From CAWAPS01 sp963783945 (GTDB taxonomy: Bacteria > Actinomycetota > Acidimicrobiia > Acidimicrobiales > Palsa-688), in contig CAWAPS010000010.1 of NCBI GenBank assembly GCA_963783945.1, positions 9,212 through 73,211 on the forward strand: 64,000 nucleotides of DNA, given 5' to 3'. Each line of letters opens with the position of its first letter. Position 1 is the stretch's first letter. The notes below the pieces were generated by a model, which saw nothing but the letters and a program-made list of their open reading frames with translations, did not search any database and was not told where the DNA came from. The position numbers and the translations under genes were made by a program. Positions 52,303 through 61,862 of the stretch are shown one piece after another.

Positions 52303-53187
52303 ATGCTCATGCAGAAACTCATAATCGAGGCCCGGGTCAGCGGCCAACGGGAGACGAATTCGCATGCGCCCTACAGTCCTGAGGAGATCGCGGACGCCGC
52401 AGTCGAGTGCTGGCGACAGGGTGCGTCGATCGTGCACTATCACGCTCGAGACCCGGAGACGGGTAAGCCGAGTAGCGACCCGCAGTTGTACGCGGCCACG
52501 GTCTGGCGGATCAAGCAGGAATGTGACCTGATCACCATGCCTACCTTAGGTGCGAGCATGCTGCCGACTGCGGAGGAGCGCGTCGCTCACATCGTCGAGA
52601 TGGCGAAGGACCCGGCCACCAAGCCAGATTGCGTACCGGTCGACATGGTCACGACCAACCTGGATCGGTATGATCCGAACGTCAAGGATTTCACCACCGA
52701 TGAGCATGTCTACTTGAACACGACCAACATGCTCAAGCACATCTGCCGGGCTGTGCGCGCGGTTCATGTCAAGCCGGTATCGATGATCTGGGACGTCCCC
52801 GGCGTGCGGCTCACCGAGGCGTTCATCGACATGGGGCTCTATGAAGATGATCCGCTCTATTGTGAGTTGCCGCTTTTCGCCGAGGACTTCATCATCGCGG
52901 GCCACCCCGGAACGCTCAGGGGCCTGCAAGCCTTGCTCGACTTCTTCCCGGTCGGAGCGAACTGGCAGTGGGTCGTGAACGTTGTCGGTGGCAACAGCCT
53001 CCCGCTTCTGGCGGGCGCGATCGGAAGCGGGGGCCACGTTGCTCTCGGTCTTGAGGACTCACCTTGGGAGGAATTCGGGTGTCCATCCAACGCTGAGCTC
53101 GTGACCCGGGTCGTCGATATCGCTCGAAGCATGGGACGAGAGATTGCCACGCCAGCAGAGGCGCGGGAAATGCTCGGCTTCACCTAG
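52303..53187 (+). CDS. BKACE/DUF849-like enzyme 3, 294 aa
   Basis: DUF849 barrel with ASIVHYHARDPETG (zinc His-x-His). The C-terminal motif is GGHVALGLEDSPW: Glu and Asp are conserved as in the characterised enzyme, while the Arg is Ala. STGG equivalent: MPTLGAS; KPE equivalent: KPVSMIW. Of the three paralogues it is closest to the canonical metal site. The start ATG 52303 is set by AAAGGAG six bases upstream; the upstream in-frame GTG would overlap the SDR and is not needed. Last gene of the cupin-SDR-BKACE operon. Confidence 0.82.
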   Translation: MLMQKLIIEARVSGQRETNSHAPYSPEEIADAAVECWRQGASIVHYHARDPETGKPSSDPQLYAATVWRIKQECDLITMPTLGASMLPTAEERVAHIVEMAKDPATKPDCVPVDMVTTNLDRYDPNVKDFTTDEHVYLNTTNMLKHICRAVRAVHVKPVSMIWDVPGVRLTEAFIDMGLYEDDPLYCELPLFAEDFIIAGHPGTLRGLQALLDFFPVGANWQWVVNVVGGNSLPLLAGAIGSGGHVALGLEDSPWEEFGCPSNAELVTRVVDIARSMGREIATPAEAREMLGFT

Positions 53188-53260
53188 CGACAGGGGCCGG
53201 CCAACCCGGACCGAGCGCATCCCGTTACGGGCGCACGTACGTTTCCCGACGGCGTAACGC
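53188..53260. other. Convergent spacer
   Basis: 73 bases between convergent genes. No clear terminator. Confidence 0.3.
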
Positions 53261-53977
53261 CTACGCCAGCCCGTATACGTCGACCGTGTTGCCGCCGACG
53301 ATTTTGCCGACGTCGTCTGCCGACATGCCCTTGAAGTTATCGCCCACGTACTCGCGGGTGTGGGGGTAGGTGCTGTTCATGTGGGGGAAGTCCGAAGCCC
53401 AGAGGAGGCGGTCGGCGCCGAATAGGGCAGATGTGAACGGAATGGTGTCCGTTTCGTCTTGGAAGCTGGTTACCTGGATCTCGTTCACCGCGGTTACCGG
53501 CTCGACAAACGGTAGAGAGGGATAGGCCTGTCGCCCGGTGTGAACATGGAGGCTGAGGGGCAGGTCCAGGTCTTGGGCTGCGGCCCACAATGGGTCGTAG
53601 CCACTGGAGGAGTAGGCCCGATCCGGTAGGGGGCCACTTGTAATCATTCCGGCGTGGAGGCCGGCCCTCGCGACACGCTCGAGCTCATCCCCGCCGGCCT
53701 CTACGTCATCAACGTCGATCAGGGCGCAGCCGATAAGTCGCTTGGGGTCGTATCCACAACCACCGGAGCACGCCGGCGCATCCACGCTAGGGTCAAGGCT
53801 TGACACGCCCGAGGACCGGCGGGCGCGATCGCGCCAACTGGCATTCTGATAAAGTTCGACTGCCTCGGCACGGGCGAGGAGCGGGGTACAAGTGACGGGA
53901 ATGCCGTAACCCACCGCCAGTTCTGAACGCTGCTCGATGAAGAGTCCTGGGGGCCGACTATGATCTGAAGCGGCCAA
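53261..53977 (-). pseudogene. Amidohydrolase (PF04909) with missing parts, 238 codons
   Basis: The recognisable family sequence starts at YDPKRLIGCALIDVDDVEAG, goes through the mid His (LSLHVHTG) and then jumps from VNEIQVTSFQ to DETDTIPFTSALFGADRLLW and ASDFPHMNSTYP (catalytic Asp). Compared with the neighbours, about 100 residues between these points are absent, and the N-terminal metal motif is missing or out of frame (the first 75 codons do not resemble the family). It is probably a deletion derivative and not functional. Confidence 0.65.
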
Positions 53978-54327
53978 TCGTCAGTTGACGGTCGTCCATC
54001 GGTCCGTACAGGGATGTCATGTTTGACTATCTGTTCCGCGAGGGCGGGAGACGTAGTCCGGTCCCTGCCAGAACTGCCTTGAGGAAGGCAAGGTTGGCTT
54101 CGAGGGAGTCGAAGTCTTTGTCCTGCCGGCAAGCCCATTATCGCCGAACAGGCGCATCAGGCGTCGGACCGTCACCAGCCAGGAGGTTCTCCGAGACCGC
54201 GAACGGGATCCATTGGTTCTCTCAGATGAGGCCGACGTAGCGGTACACCAATCTCGACTCAGGTCATCAGGCCATTTTCGGCCGGTGACCAGGGCTCATC
54301 TTCGGTGTTGACTGATGGTGGAATCAT
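53978..54327. other. Degraded stretch upstream of the truncated amidohydrolase
   Basis: The minus-strand frame near 54040-54120 reads DFDSLEANLAFLKAVLAGTG, a natural-looking segment, but it has no start and stops quickly. It may be the tail of a lost upstream gene. Confidence 0.35.
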
Positions 54328-55491
54328 CTAGACCACCGCGTCGGCCACCTCAGGGGTTGCGAGTTTGAGCGGCAGGTTGTAGCACTTGATCGCGTTGTTC
54401 CGTCCGATCGCGATCCGATCCTCGAGAGGAACTCCGTCGAACTGACGCTCCAGCCTCGCGGCGGAATCCGGCCACGCGCCGTCGAAGTGCGGGAAGTCCG
54501 CGCCCCACATCAGGTTTTCTCGGCCGATGATCTCACGATTGACGATCGCGGTGCGGTCACGCATAAACGTGCAGCCCACGTGGTCGTGAAAAATCTCGCT
54601 CGGCTTGCGGCCCGAGGTGATCTCGGCCCGTTGCCCCATGATCGGCGCCCACAGCTCGTCGTGGGTCCAGCGGTCGTCCATCCGCTCCAGGACCGCCAGC
54701 GGCCAGGAGGCGTCATTCTCCACCGACAGGACCTTGAGCTTCGGGTGGCGGTCGAACAGCCCGGAGAAGATCATCGAGGTAACCGAGTACATCGTCGGGG
54801 TGAAGACACAGGTGAAGTCGACAAACATACTGCCTGTGTTCGCCCAGCTGGTTTCGGTAGCCGCCACGTGGAGGCTGATCGGCACTTCGAGCGTCTCTGC
54901 CGCCGACCAGAACTTCTCGAACCTGGCGTCGCCATAGCTCACACCGGACTGCTGCCCGATGCTGATCATCGCCCCGCGCAGGCCCATGCCGACGCACCGC
55001 TCCAGCTCGGTGACGGCCCGGTCGATGTCGTCGATGGCTATCATCGCCACGCCGAACAGTCGATTCGGGGCACCCGCGCAATGCTCCGCGAGCCAGTCGT
55101 TGAAGGCGCGGAAGCAGGCGTAGCGGAACTCGTGATCCTCGAGGGCAAAGAGCGGCAGCCCGATACTGGTGTAGAGAAGCTCGGCCTCCATCCCTTCGCG
55201 GTCGAGCTCTGCGGCCCGGACGGCAGGGTCGTAGGCCCCTTCGGGCACGTCGGCCCACCGCCCTTCCACGCCGAAGCGTGCGTCAGGATTCGCGTACTTC
55301 GCCTTGGTGGCCATCAATGCGACCAAGCTTCCAGTATCGGCCACGCCGTCAATGACATACGCGTCACCGTTGTCCCGGCTCACCAAGCGAGGCGCACGAT
55401 CACGAAACTTCCGGTCGATGCGGGTCGTCCAAAGATCCGGGGGCTCGGCGATGTGGGAATCCGCCGACACCAATTTGAATGGAAGCGACAT
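54328..55491 (-). CDS. Amidohydrolase (PF04909), 387 aa
   Basis: Intact decarboxylase-type amidohydrolase. N-terminal metal motif SADSHIAEPPDLWTTR (Asp-x-His at residues about 10-12), mid His in PISLHVAATE, catalytic Asp in GADFPHFDGAW. Other family blocks include YDPAVRAAELDREGMEAELL, IFSGLFDRHPKLKVLSVEND and IVNREIIGRENLMW. The ATG start 55491 follows GGGAGG by about nine bases. The NHL-propeller gene lies 55 bases upstream on the same strand, so the two are probably cotranscribed. Confidence 0.9.
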   Translation of the reverse strand: MSLPFKLVSADSHIAEPPDLWTTRIDRKFRDRAPRLVSRDNGDAYVIDGVADTGSLVALMATKAKYANPDARFGVEGRWADVPEGAYDPAVRAAELDREGMEAELLYTSIGLPLFALEDHEFRYACFRAFNDWLAEHCAGAPNRLFGVAMIAIDDIDRAVTELERCVGMGLRGAMISIGQQSGVSYGDARFEKFWSAAETLEVPISLHVAATETSWANTGSMFVDFTCVFTPTMYSVTSMIFSGLFDRHPKLKVLSVENDASWPLAVLERMDDRWTHDELWAPIMGQRAEITSGRKPSEIFHDHVGCTFMRDRTAIVNREIIGRENLMWGADFPHFDGAWPDSAARLERQFDGVPLEDRIAIGRNNAIKCYNLPLKLATPEVADAVV

Positions 55492-55546
55492 ACCGAAATT
55501 CCTCCCTGAATCTATCTTGCACGCAGAGCCTATTTCTCCGGCGTCG

Positions 55547-56590
55547 TCACGCGACGCCGGCGTAGGTCATTCGCTTGAAGCCAGCGGTCACGCACGCGAG
55601 CAGCAGATCGCCGTTCGGCTCGATCGTGAAACGGTGCAGCAGGCCGTGAGCGGCCGGCAGGTTGTCCTCGCCCTCGGTCTCCGTTTGGCTGCTGGCCCAG
55701 CCCAGCACCGCGAAGCTCTCCACCTCCACGGTCCAGACCCGGTGGTTGGAGCCGTCCGCGACGAACATGAACTTCCCGTCCGAGGCGAAGGCCAGGTCGA
55801 ACGCCGAGCCGAAGCCTGCCGTGCCAGGCGCGATCACGACCTCGCGCAGGAAGCGGGCACCCCCCGGGACGACTTCGAACTCCTGGACCCGGCCCTTGAT
55901 GCGGTCACCGACGTAGATGCGCCCGCCGGGACCCCGAGCCACCTTGTGGACCGGATTGCCGAAGCCCTCCTCCGCCGACAACGAGGACGGTTTCTTGCCA
56001 TACGCGCCCCACATCCGGGTGAACTCACCGGTGTCGGAGTTGAACGCGATCACGCGGTGGTTGCCATAGCCGTCGGCGATGAAGACCTCGCGAGTGTCGA
56101 CATCGTGGTAACAAGAGGTGGCCCGATCCAGGAGCTGGGTGTCGTCGTCGTCACCTGGCCTCCCGCGCTGGCCGATGCGGAGCAACAGTTCCCCAGCGGG
56201 CGAGAACTTGAGCACGGCGCTGTCGCCCTCCAGGTAGCCGAACAGCCACAGGTTGCCGTCGCCATCGCAATCTAGCCCGTCTGGGCCGGCGGGCCATTGG
56301 GAGACGCCGTCCACCGCGGGCACGTGGGCGTCGCCGCCCCAGGCTTCGATGTAGTCACCATCCGGACTGAACCGCACCACATGAGGAAGGAAATTCTCCG
56401 CCTCGCCAGGGTCGGACACCGACCCGTGGTGGAGGACATACAGGTCGCCGTTCAACCCGCGCACCACGGCGATCGCCGGCCCCAGCGCCTGGCCCGGCGG
56501 CACGCGCAACGGCAACGGTTCGATGTTCGAGGAGAACCGCGGCCGAGGCCGCGACGCGGTCCCATCGGGAAGTTCCTCCATAACGTTCAT
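55547..56590 (-). CDS. NHL-repeat beta-propeller protein, 347 aa
   Basis: A repeated pattern of about 40-50 residues with G-x-x-x-V-x-x-x-N/G-x-x-x-V-x-F and strand pairs such as GLDCDGDGNLWLFGYLEGDS, VFIADGYGNHRVIAFNSDTG, RIYVGDRIKGRVQEFEVVPG, FVADGSNHRVWTVEVESF. This is the NHL/SMP-30-like six-bladed propeller. No signal peptide, so cytoplasmic. Such proteins can be lactonases or lyases, or act in binding; no metal site was confirmed by eye. The start ATG 56590 has a GGAGGAGGAAAGGGGG purine tract upstream. Confidence 0.75.
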   Translation of the reverse strand: MNVMEELPDGTASRPRPRFSSNIEPLPLRVPPGQALGPAIAVVRGLNGDLYVLHHGSVSDPGEAENFLPHVVRFSPDGDYIEAWGGDAHVPAVDGVSQWPAGPDGLDCDGDGNLWLFGYLEGDSAVLKFSPAGELLLRIGQRGRPGDDDDTQLLDRATSCYHDVDTREVFIADGYGNHRVIAFNSDTGEFTRMWGAYGKKPSSLSAEEGFGNPVHKVARGPGGRIYVGDRIKGRVQEFEVVPGGARFLREVVIAPGTAGFGSAFDLAFASDGKFMFVADGSNHRVWTVEVESFAVLGWASSQTETEGEDNLPAAHGLLHRFTIEPNGDLLLACVTAGFKRMTYAGVA

Positions 56591-56754
56591 GGCTCCACCC
56601 CCTTTCCTCCTCCTGAAGCGATGCTATACCGCAGGTTCCCCGCCCACCAGGCTGGCGATCTCGACATACTCGCGGAGGCGGGCGAAGTCGTGGGCGGCCG
56701 CCTATACGCTCTCGTTGACCTTAGTGTCAGTCCTTGGATCGTGCTCATCTTCTG
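56591..56754. other. Leader of the NHL gene
   Basis: No further gene recognised. It ends against the VOC remnant. Confidence 0.3.
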
Positions 56755-56960
56755 GTTAGGCGCGCCGGTCGCCAGGCGTGAGGACGGTGCTGAATCCCCA
56801 GGGGATGCCGAGGCTGTCGTGTCCTCGGTGACGAACAGGGTGTCCCTGTGGGCCCGCAGGCCGATGCCGGATGCGTTGATGTGGTCGGCGACCTGGTCGA
56901 GATCCCGGACCTGCCAGGTGAGCGCGTGGGTGGGCGTCCGCGGGGGCGGACCCGCTGCCA
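56755..56960 (-). pseudogene. VOC/glyoxalase-domain C-terminal fragment
   Basis: The minus-strand frame gives PTHALTWQVRDLDQVADHIN, IGLRAHRDTLFVTED, and after a frameshift LGIPWGFSTVLTPGD. This is the last beta-alpha-beta unit of a VOC protein. No start or N-terminal half is visible. Confidence 0.55.
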
Positions 56961-57239
56961 GTGCATAGTGCTCCTGTCAGGCTGCGGAAGGTACCCACGA
57001 TTGCGCACCACCTGTAAAGCACGGCGGTGTGTCGTCCGTCTCGCCACCGGCCCGCAAGCGAGCGGAACGAACCTTCCCCTTCGGCTGCTCGAGTAGCCCG
57101 CCGCAGCTGGGAGGGGAGCGATCCCGCTCCGGCTGATTCTGGAAACCGGTTCTGGCCGTCCTCCTATTGTTAAGACGCACGAGTTGGATCGGCCCAGCAA
57201 CCACGCAGAGATGATCGATGAGCGTGCCCAAACAAGTCG
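56961..57239. other. Degraded stretch after the P450 remnant
   Basis: Continuation of the P450 open frame in low-complexity sequence without P450 motifs. Confidence 0.3.
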
Positions 57240-57468
57240 GCCGCACAACCGTCTCTGGGCCTGCTCCCCCCGGGCCGCCCCAGCTGGAGAACACCACTGG
57301 ATTTCGATTGATCTCGCCGAGCAGGTCATAACTGGATACCACCCAGTACTGGTCCCGTTCATACCAAAAGAGCGGCGCACGCCTTCGTAGCTCGGCGAAA
57401 GTCTGGAACGGAATCTCCCGGGCGAACTGAGCGGGACTCAGGTCGACCTTAATGTCTTCACCGATCAT
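57240..57468 (-). pseudogene. Cytochrome P450 N-terminal remnant
   Basis: It starts MIGEDIKVDLSPAQFAREIP then FQTFAELRRRAPLFWYERDQ and YWVVSSYDLLGEINRNPVVF, the N-terminal A/B-helix region of a bacterial P450. After about 70 residues the sequence leaves the family. I-helix, ExxR and the heme Cys are absent. Confidence 0.7.
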
Positions 57469-57646
57469 GGCAAATGCTCCCCTGGTGTGTTCGATTGCAC
57501 GAGCCGTACGCGGCTCGCTCGCCGCAGAGGCGATGGTCCTTGGACTCCACCAGGCCGATTTCTTTCAGGTGGATGGTGGGCGTACACCGAAGCCGCCGAG
57601 GCGGTCCACACCGGCTTCGGGTCCAGGAGAGTTCTTGGGCTACGGT
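57469..57646. other. Spacer, nothing recognised
   Basis: No conserved coding segment. Confidence 0.3.
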
Positions 57647-58126
57647 TCAGTCGGCCTCGTTGGCGGCGAACGGGATTTTGTGCGGCGGCCAGGCCTCGGG
57701 CGGATCTTTGTATTCGGTGGTGTAGAAGGTGTGTGCACGGAAGTCGGCGATCGTCGCTCCCTCCGGTCCGGCCCAGAAGGTGTACTGCGTCCCGGCCTTG
57801 CGGAACACCCCTTGCCCGGCGTGGAGGATGCGGTTGCCGTGGTGGACTTCGCCCTCCAGTACGAGCTCGACGTAGTCGACGTTGTGGCGATGCGCCGGCA
57901 GGACCGTGCCGGGGGCGAACGAGAGCACCGTGAGGCTGATGCCGTCGTCCTCAGGGTTGGAAACCATGACGCGCCTCTGATTCCGGCCGGCGTAGTACTC
58001 CCGGACGCCCGCTGGCCGGCTTCGACCCGTCGGGTCCGGGTCGAGCGGCGCCACCTCTGCGTCGGCGGAGTCGTGGCGGGTGTCGAAGAATAGGGACTGC
58101 CGGCGTGCCGTCTTTGCTGTATCCAT
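57647..58126 (-). CDS. Single-domain cupin protein, 159 aa
   Basis: Cupin barrel with the metal motif VLPAHRHNVDYVELVLEGEVH (HxH then E, residues about 84-98) and the second motif GQGVFRKAGTQYTFWAGPEG. The N-terminus is DTAKTARRQSLFFDT. It could be a small oxygenase, isomerase or sensor. The ATG start 58126 follows AAGGAATG. The remnant upstream on the same strand is a decayed amidohydrolase, so the context is partly lost. Confidence 0.78.
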   Translation of the reverse strand: MDTAKTARRQSLFFDTRHDSADAEVAPLDPDPTGRSRPAGVREYYAGRNQRRVMVSNPEDDGISLTVLSFAPGTVLPAHRHNVDYVELVLEGEVHHGNRILHAGQGVFRKAGTQYTFWAGPEGATIADFRAHTFYTTEYKDPPEAWPPHKIPFAANEAD

Positions 58127-58139
58127 AACATTCCTTCCT

Positions 58140-58420
58140 GGTCAGGTCATGCCGAGGTTCGGCCCGGTGGTGTCCCGTCCGGCGCGTAGCACCACACCGG
58201 GGACGGCTCAGGTGAGCTTACCGTCGACGATCGTCTCAATGCCGTTGACGAATACCCGGCTCACGCCGATCGGATCGGCCAAGAGACGCTTGTTCTGCCC
58301 GGGAAGGTCGAACACCGTCCGCACGGGAGCGGCACCGACCGTGGGGTCGAACACAACGAGGTCGGCCTGGTAGCCGGGACCGACTCGGCCGCCTCCGCCG
58401 AGGCCGAAGACCGACTACGT
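58140..58420 (-). pseudogene. D-aminoacylase-type amidohydrolase C-terminal remnant
   Basis: The minus-strand frame reads VGPGYQADLVVFDPTVGAAP, TVFDLPGQNKRLLADPIGVS, VFVNGIETIVDGKLT, then TGA, then AVPGVVLRAGRDT. In related N-acyl-D-amino-acid deacylases a Gly stands at the stop position, so a GGA to TGA change is likely. The barrel part with the metal site is absent. Confidence 0.6.
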
Positions 58421-59173
58421 CCTACAGCTCCACGCTCTCCCCCCTGTCATTGCCTTCGACGGCGACGAGGCCGGCAGAGTCGCAAACCGACACGCTGATC
58501 ACCTCGGCCACGAGAACTAGCAAGATAGGAGATAGGTTACTTTCGCCCGAAGCGGCGCCGAAGGTCGTACGGACCGTGGCAGAAGGCTGCCGCACCGCTG
58601 AGGATCAGCCACGCCCTCGGCTACCGACTAGTGACCAGGGGCCAGTTGAGACACATTCGACTCGGTCGGCGCATAGTCGTGCCCCACAGGGCCATCGAGG
58701 AGTTGGTTGATGGGATCGCGCCTCCAACACATGAGTCGCATACTCTCGGGTGAATCCGGGAGTTGCACGTACCGGGAGGACAGACTGAACGGCTGCGGTC
58801 ACTGGGCGCCCGTCAACCTCGATGAGGCAGTTCCTACGAGGAGGCAGGGTGCGCTGGCCCTTTTGGTCGGGGGGTGGCGCTGGGTGAGGGCTCGACCATG
58901 CGCCGCGACCGAATGATGTGGCTTACCCGACACTGCGCCGATACGAAGGCGCTTTCTGACTTCGCGCTGGGCGCTCTTGGTATGACGACCGGGTCGTTGC
59001 CCTGAGCTGCTTTGCGCGCTCCTGACCTCCCCTCCTGCGGTACGGTCCCGTACCTCTTGCGCTGGTTGGTTGACGCCGATGCGGGGACGTGCGATCGTGA
59101 TGCCGAATAGCGTTCTTTTTGACCTGGGTGCGTGGCGATGGTGCCGTCGACAGCAGTGGAGCGGAGGAGTCTC
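58421..59173. other. Intergenic region, nothing recognised
   Basis: About 750 bases without a supported gene. Open frames are short and arginine-rich. It ends with GGAGGAG, the ribosome binding site for the next amidohydrolase. Confidence 0.3.
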
Positions 59174-60340
59174 ATGGTCATTCGCAGCTACGACCTCGTG
59201 GATGCCGACTCGCATGTGCTCGAGCCAGTCGACATGTGGCCGAGTTACGTTGACCCGGCGTTCCGCGAGCGGGCGCCGCGGGTGGTCACCGAGGACGGGC
59301 AGCAGTTCATGGTCGTGGACGGCCAAGCCGTGGGGAAGCGGCCCGCCGGAGTCAAGATCAACCCGGCCAACAGGCTCGGCATGGCCGGGGGAGTGGGCGC
59401 TCGCGACGGTAAGGTCGATGAGAACATCACCTATGAGGAGGGCCGTCGGGGCGGCTTCGACCCGCACGCCCGCATCGGGGATATGGATATCGACGGTATC
59501 GATGCCACTTTCCTGTACCCGACGTTAGGTCTGGGGCTTTGCGCTCTCAACGACGCGCCGCTGGCGGCCGCCGTGTGCCGAGCCTACAATCGCTGGCTGG
59601 CGGATTACTGCTCTGCGTATCCTGAGCGTCTCTTCGGTGTCGCGATGCTCCCGATGGCGTCGATCGAGCTCGCCATCGAAGAACTGTGCTTCGCGCGGAG
59701 TGAACTTGGCTTGTGCTCGGTGATGCTCCGCCCGAACCCGGTCGGGAACCGGACGCTCCACCATCCCGACTACGCGCCTCTCTGGAACGAGCTCGAGGAA
59801 CTCGACGTGTCGCTCAGCATCCACACGTCGGTGAGCGCGCCCGGCGCCAATGGACCCTTGGCGTTTGAGAGCATCGGCATCGAGCGCTTCGAAGGAACGG
59901 CAGCCCGCCACATCGTCTCCCACACCATCGAGATGATGCTGGCGGCGCTCAGCATGATCTTCGAAGGAGTTTGCGACCGCCACCCGCGGCTCCGTGTAGG
60001 GTTCCTTGAGGCTGGCGGCGGCTGGATGCCCGGCTGGCTCGACCGCATGGACCGTCACTTCGAGGACCAATGCATGAACGACTCGGGTCTCGCGATGCGC
60101 CCGAGCGAGCTGTTTGAGCGGAACTGTTGGATCTCTTTCGAACCGGTGGAGTCCACCCTCGACGTCCTGGCTGACCACCTGGGCCCGCACAAGATCCTCT
60201 GGGCAACCGACTACCCGCACGTGGACGGTTTCTTCCCGGGCGCCCCGAACATGATCGCGAAGCGGCCCCTTAGCCCCGAGACGAAGCGGATAATCTTTGC
60301 CGAGAGCGCCAAGGCCTTCTACGGCCTGCGGCACGGTTGA
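59174..60340 (+). CDS. Amidohydrolase (PF04909), 388 aa
   Basis: Intact decarboxylase-type amidohydrolase. N-terminal metal motif DADSHVLEPVDMW (Asp-x-His at residues about 11-13), mid His in LSIHTSVSAP, catalytic Asp in ATDYPHVDGF. Family blocks include FDPHARIGDMDIDGIDATFL and MIFEGVCDRHPRLRVGFLEA. The start ATG 59174 is set by GGAGGAG five bases upstream; the longer in-frame upstream GTG is not needed. It stands alone, convergent with the second P450. Confidence 0.9.
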   Translation: MVIRSYDLVDADSHVLEPVDMWPSYVDPAFRERAPRVVTEDGQQFMVVDGQAVGKRPAGVKINPANRLGMAGGVGARDGKVDENITYEEGRRGGFDPHARIGDMDIDGIDATFLYPTLGLGLCALNDAPLAAAVCRAYNRWLADYCSAYPERLFGVAMLPMASIELAIEELCFARSELGLCSVMLRPNPVGNRTLHHPDYAPLWNELEELDVSLSIHTSVSAPGANGPLAFESIGIERFEGTAARHIVSHTIEMMLAALSMIFEGVCDRHPRLRVGFLEAGGGWMPGWLDRMDRHFEDQCMNDSGLAMRPSELFERNCWISFEPVESTLDVLADHLGPHKILWATDYPHVDGFFPGAPNMIAKRPLSPETKRIIFAESAKAFYGLRHG

Positions 60341-60518
60341 CCAGGCGGTCGTGCAATGGCGCCTGGCAGCGCGCTATCTTCACGATCATCGACAGCGCCG
60401 GCCGCTACGTCGACGCGGTGCGGGACTGGGTGGCCAAGGCACCAGCAGCCGCTCGTCGCCGACAGGTGCTCACAGGCCAGCGGGTTAGTCGGCGAGAGAA
60501 TTCAACGTTCGCCGACGG

Positions 60519-61772
60519 TCATTGGTGCGCCGTTCGGTTACGGTGACGTGGCCCGGGTGTGAACGAGATCGGCAGGTATTCAGGCCCTCGGCTCAAGTTG
60601 GGTGGGGCGTAACGTGGCTCTTGGCCTTCGGTGATCCGGATGTCGTGGAGGCGCGAGAGAATCTCCTCGAACACGATGCGCAAGTTGAGACGGGCCACGT
60701 TCGATCCGACACAGCGGTGCGGCCCCCCGCCGAACGACAGGTGCCGGTTCGGGGTTCGGCCGAACCGGAGCGCGTCTGGGTCGTCGAACTCGTCGGGGTC
60801 GTGGTTCGCGGCTCCGAAATGGACCAGAAGGGCGTCGCCTTTCTTCAGTTGCTGCCCGCGCAGTTCCACATCACGGGTGCACACTCGGAACAATGAAACC
60901 ACCGGTGGCTCCAAGCGCAGCGTTTCGTCGAAGACCTTGGGGATCAGGCTTGTGTCATGGCGCAGTCGCTCCTGGAGGTCGGGGTTGTCGATCAGCATCA
61001 TCATGGCCGAGCCGATGGCGTCGTTAGTGGTGAAAAAACCACCCAGTATCAACAGGCGGACCGCCCCCGAGACATCCTCACGGGTAAGAGGATGCCCCTC
61101 GACCGACCCGTGGAGAAGGGCGTCGATCACGTCCGACCGGCGGGGAGACGCCCGGCGCATGTCGATCAACTCGTCCACCCAGTTCATCCAGGCCCTAGCG
61201 GCCTCGGCCCGTTCAACCGGGTTATCAGCTTCCGTCATCTTTTTGTTGTAAGCGAGAGTGCGCTGGAGCTGGTCCTCGCTCTCGATTCCGAACAACACCC
61301 GATACAGCATGCGAGGAGGCAGCAGATAGGCGAACTGGCTCGCCAGGTCACAGTGGCCGTCCTCGATGAAATCGTCGATCAACTCCGTGACAATCTCTCG
61401 GACCTGAGGCTCATGGGCGGCCAGCGCCTGAGGTGACAAGAATGGGTTCAACAGCCGACGGAAGTCGCTCTGACGCGGAGGGTCAGTGCTGATCGGCGGA
61501 TTGTCCCCGGTTCCGCCACTGTAGGTCTCCGCTTCCCGCAGCCTTCGATAGTCGGAACTGAACGTCTGCCAGTCCTGGAGCACTTTGAGGACGTCCTCGT
61601 ACTTGGTCAACACCCACATCCCACGACCGGCGCCTCCGGACTCGGTCGGGGCGTCGCTATGGGCCACCGGGCATTTTGTCCGCATGTGCTCGACCACCTG
61701 CCACATGTGGTCGGCCAGATGAGGGTTCCTGAGGGAATAGTGCTGCTCGAAGTACTCAAAGTCCACGGTCAT
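60519..61772 (-). CDS. Cytochrome P450, 417 aa
   Basis: Full-length bacterial P450 with I-helix LILGGFFTTNDAIG (the usual AGxxT replaced by GGFFTT), ExxR in DETLR, and heme loop FGGGPHRCVGSNVA with Cys354. No membrane anchor. It is distinct from the P450 at 4361 in all motifs, so it belongs to another subfamily. ATG start. An inverted repeat (61829-61862) lies about 60-90 bases upstream. A redox partner is not present nearby. Confidence 0.92.
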   Translation of the reverse strand: MTVDFEYFEQHYSLRNPHLADHMWQVVEHMRTKCPVAHSDAPTESGGAGRGMWVLTKYEDVLKVLQDWQTFSSDYRRLREAETYSGGTGDNPPISTDPPRQSDFRRLLNPFLSPQALAAHEPQVREIVTELIDDFIEDGHCDLASQFAYLLPPRMLYRVLFGIESEDQLQRTLAYNKKMTEADNPVERAEAARAWMNWVDELIDMRRASPRRSDVIDALLHGSVEGHPLTREDVSGAVRLLILGGFFTTNDAIGSAMMMLIDNPDLQERLRHDTSLIPKVFDETLRLEPPVVSLFRVCTRDVELRGQQLKKGDALLVHFGAANHDPDEFDDPDALRFGRTPNRHLSFGGGPHRCVGSNVARLNLRIVFEEILSRLHDIRITEGQEPRYAPPNLSRGPEYLPISFTPGPRHRNRTAHQ

Positions 61773-61828
61773 AGGAACCTGTTCTACCTCCGTTCGAGCC
61801 CCCGGTCGATCAGTTCGAGGATTGTGTC

Positions 61829-61862
61829 GTTCGGTGCGACATTGGACGATACTAGACCGAAC
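61829..61862. promoter_or_regulatory. Inverted repeat upstream of the second P450
   Basis: GTTCGGT (61829-61835) and ACCGAAC (61856-61862) are perfect 7-bp arms with a 20-bp spacer. They lie at the position of an operator for the P450 gene. The regulator is unknown. Confidence 0.5.

Noticed and set aside
54487..56275. Long plus-strand frames opposite the amidohydrolase and NHL genes
   Set aside because: Shadow frames in high-GC sequence; the minus-strand proteins have strong motifs.
59525..60334. Minus-strand frame opposite the amidohydrolase at 59174
   Set aside because: Antisense to a complete amidohydrolase and without any motif.
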